Positions 43,946-44,483 of a stretch of DNA of 44,483 bases are shown one piece after another. Each line of letters begins with the position of its first letter. Position 1 is the first letter of the stretch. Under the pieces are notes generated by a model. The model had not been told where the DNA came from. It did not search any database and worked only from the letters and a program-made list of their open reading frames with translations. The DNA is taken from contig NZ_JABAIT010000027.1 of assembly GCF_012843265.1 (NCBI RefSeq), positions 1 through 44,483 of the forward strand. The letters run 5' to 3'. This DNA comes from Bacillus sp. DNRA2 (GTDB taxonomy: Bacteria; Bacillota; Bacilli; Bacillales; Cytobacillaceae). Position numbers and translations under genes: made by a program.

Positions 43946-44164
43946 TCATTTTTTATATTTTTCATTTTGTAATGCAAAAATGAGCCATATTAAAACTGAG
44001 AAGGTGACATAATTGAAGGTATTATTTTCGAGTGGATGTCCAAGAATTAATGCTATTATGTCCATACAAACACTAGATATAAGAGTCAGGATACTCGTTA
44101 GAATAATCGAGTGAAAAAATAACTTGGCAAATTTAATATTTGATTTCTTGAGAGAATTGACCAT
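43946..44164 (-). CDS. Small two-helix membrane protein
   Basis: The start at 44164 is chosen for GGAGG 7 nt upstream; an earlier ATG at 44185 lacks one. The product is 72 residues with hydrophobic helices at ~17-40 and ~53-67 and basic ends. No family is recognised. Confidence 0.6.
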   Translation of the reverse strand: MVNSLKKSNIKFAKLFFHSIILTSILTLISSVCMDIIALILGHPLENNTFNYVTFSVLIWLIFALQNEKYKK

Positions 44165-44270
44165 CCAAACACCTCCTTGTTTCATTTTTAACGAAATGAC
44201 ATTATTTCTTAAATTATACTCTTTTTTACTTTATTTGTAATAAATTCCGAATATTATATATGATTGAAAT

Positions 44271-44343
44271 AACAGGAAAAATTCCGCTTAAATTGGAAAA
44301 CACCCATATTTCCTTTAAAATAAGGGAAGTTTTTCCGGTTAAC
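44271..44343. repeat. Dispersed repeat copy 2 within an inverted repeat
   Basis: GGAAAAATTCCGCTTAA (44275-44291) is the exact inverse of the repeat at 4424-4440. A related arm GGGAAGTTTTTCCGGTTAAC (44324-44343) points the other way, so the two can pair as a long imperfect hairpin. The stretch 44165-44401 holds no gene. Confidence 0.5.
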
Positions 44344-44401
44344 TTATCTAAATCTTTGAATTTTGACCTAATTTGAAGAGATAGCATTTTAGCCCCTTAA
44401 C

Positions 44402-44483
44402 TGATTTGGACACCTAAATTTAGTAGGAGTACAATTTAGTTAAGAGGAGGAGTCCACTATGAGTAAGAGAAGAAATAGTGTGA
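44402..44483 (+). mobile_element. Left end of an IS3-like element (continues beyond the window)
   Basis: TGATTTGGACACCTAAATTT (from 44402) resembles the terminal inverted repeat of several IS3-group elements. A transposase-like start follows 57 nt later. The rest lies outside the window. Confidence 0.5.
44459..44483 (+). CDS. Start of a probable transposase OrfA (partial)
   Basis: ATG at 44459 follows AAGAGGAGGAGTCCACT; only MSKRRNSV is visible. The basic N-terminus and the terminal repeat upstream fit OrfA of an IS3-type element. Too short for a firm family call. Confidence 0.45.

Overview
The window comes from an AT-rich Gram-positive bacterium of the Bacillaceae. The evidence is consistent AGGAGG-type ribosome binding sites, TTG and GTG starts, T-tailed hairpin terminators, an HssRS/HrtAB haem-stress operon, a Fnr-type box and a KinB-like histidine kinase. 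No rRNA or tRNA gene and no CRISPR array was seen.

Layout. (1) 1-490: 5' end of an IS200/IS605-type TnpA gene with its palindromic end. (2) 0.5-9.1 kb: a large SF1 helicase-nuclease (possible stand-alone defence gene), a membrane-anchored OB-fold protein, a PAS protein behind a perfect Fnr-type box, and an hrtB-hrtA-hssR-hssS operon in which hssS carries a one-base frameshift. (3) 9.3-13.0 kb: a transposon graveyard with an IS21 istB pseudogene, an ExeA/TniB-like ATPase with its DUF5348 partner but no transposase, and three arrays of ~19-24 bp end-type repeats. One pair of arrays is inverted and bounds a ~0.5 kb element with no genes. (4) 13.0-33.1 kb: a nine-gene, minus-strand, very AT-rich defence island. 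(5) 34.0-44.4 kb: ordinary chromosomal genes (acetate transporter family, Gfo/Idh/MocA oxidoreductase, RNase H-like protein, D-lactate dehydrogenase, GNAT acetyltransferase, histidine kinase, lipoprotein, small proteins), a DUF4145-like gene broken by one stop codon, a 52-bp tandem repeat array, and the left end of an IS3-like element at the edge.

The centrepiece is the island. In transcription order it reads dptF, dptG, dptH (the restriction arm of Dnd phosphorothioation systems), a divergent DUF4007-like gene, a 1420-residue BrxC/PglY-like ATPase, a second DUF4007 gene, a second ATPase of 1153 residues, and two different small PAPS-reductase-like (DndC/BrxP-like) proteins. No dndB, dndD, dndE or cysteine desulfurase is present, nor pglZ, brxL or a methyltransferase. 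I infer a hybrid phosphorothioation-type system: the PAPS-reductase pair and the two DUF4007+ATPase modules would stand in for DndCDE, and DptFGH would attack unmodified DNA. The duplication of both the DUF4007+ATPase module and the PAPS reductase is the most unusual feature. An internal hairpin, an internal terminator and separate promoter-like sites suggest three transcriptional blocks. I could not run searches, so whether this gene set is already described is unknown.
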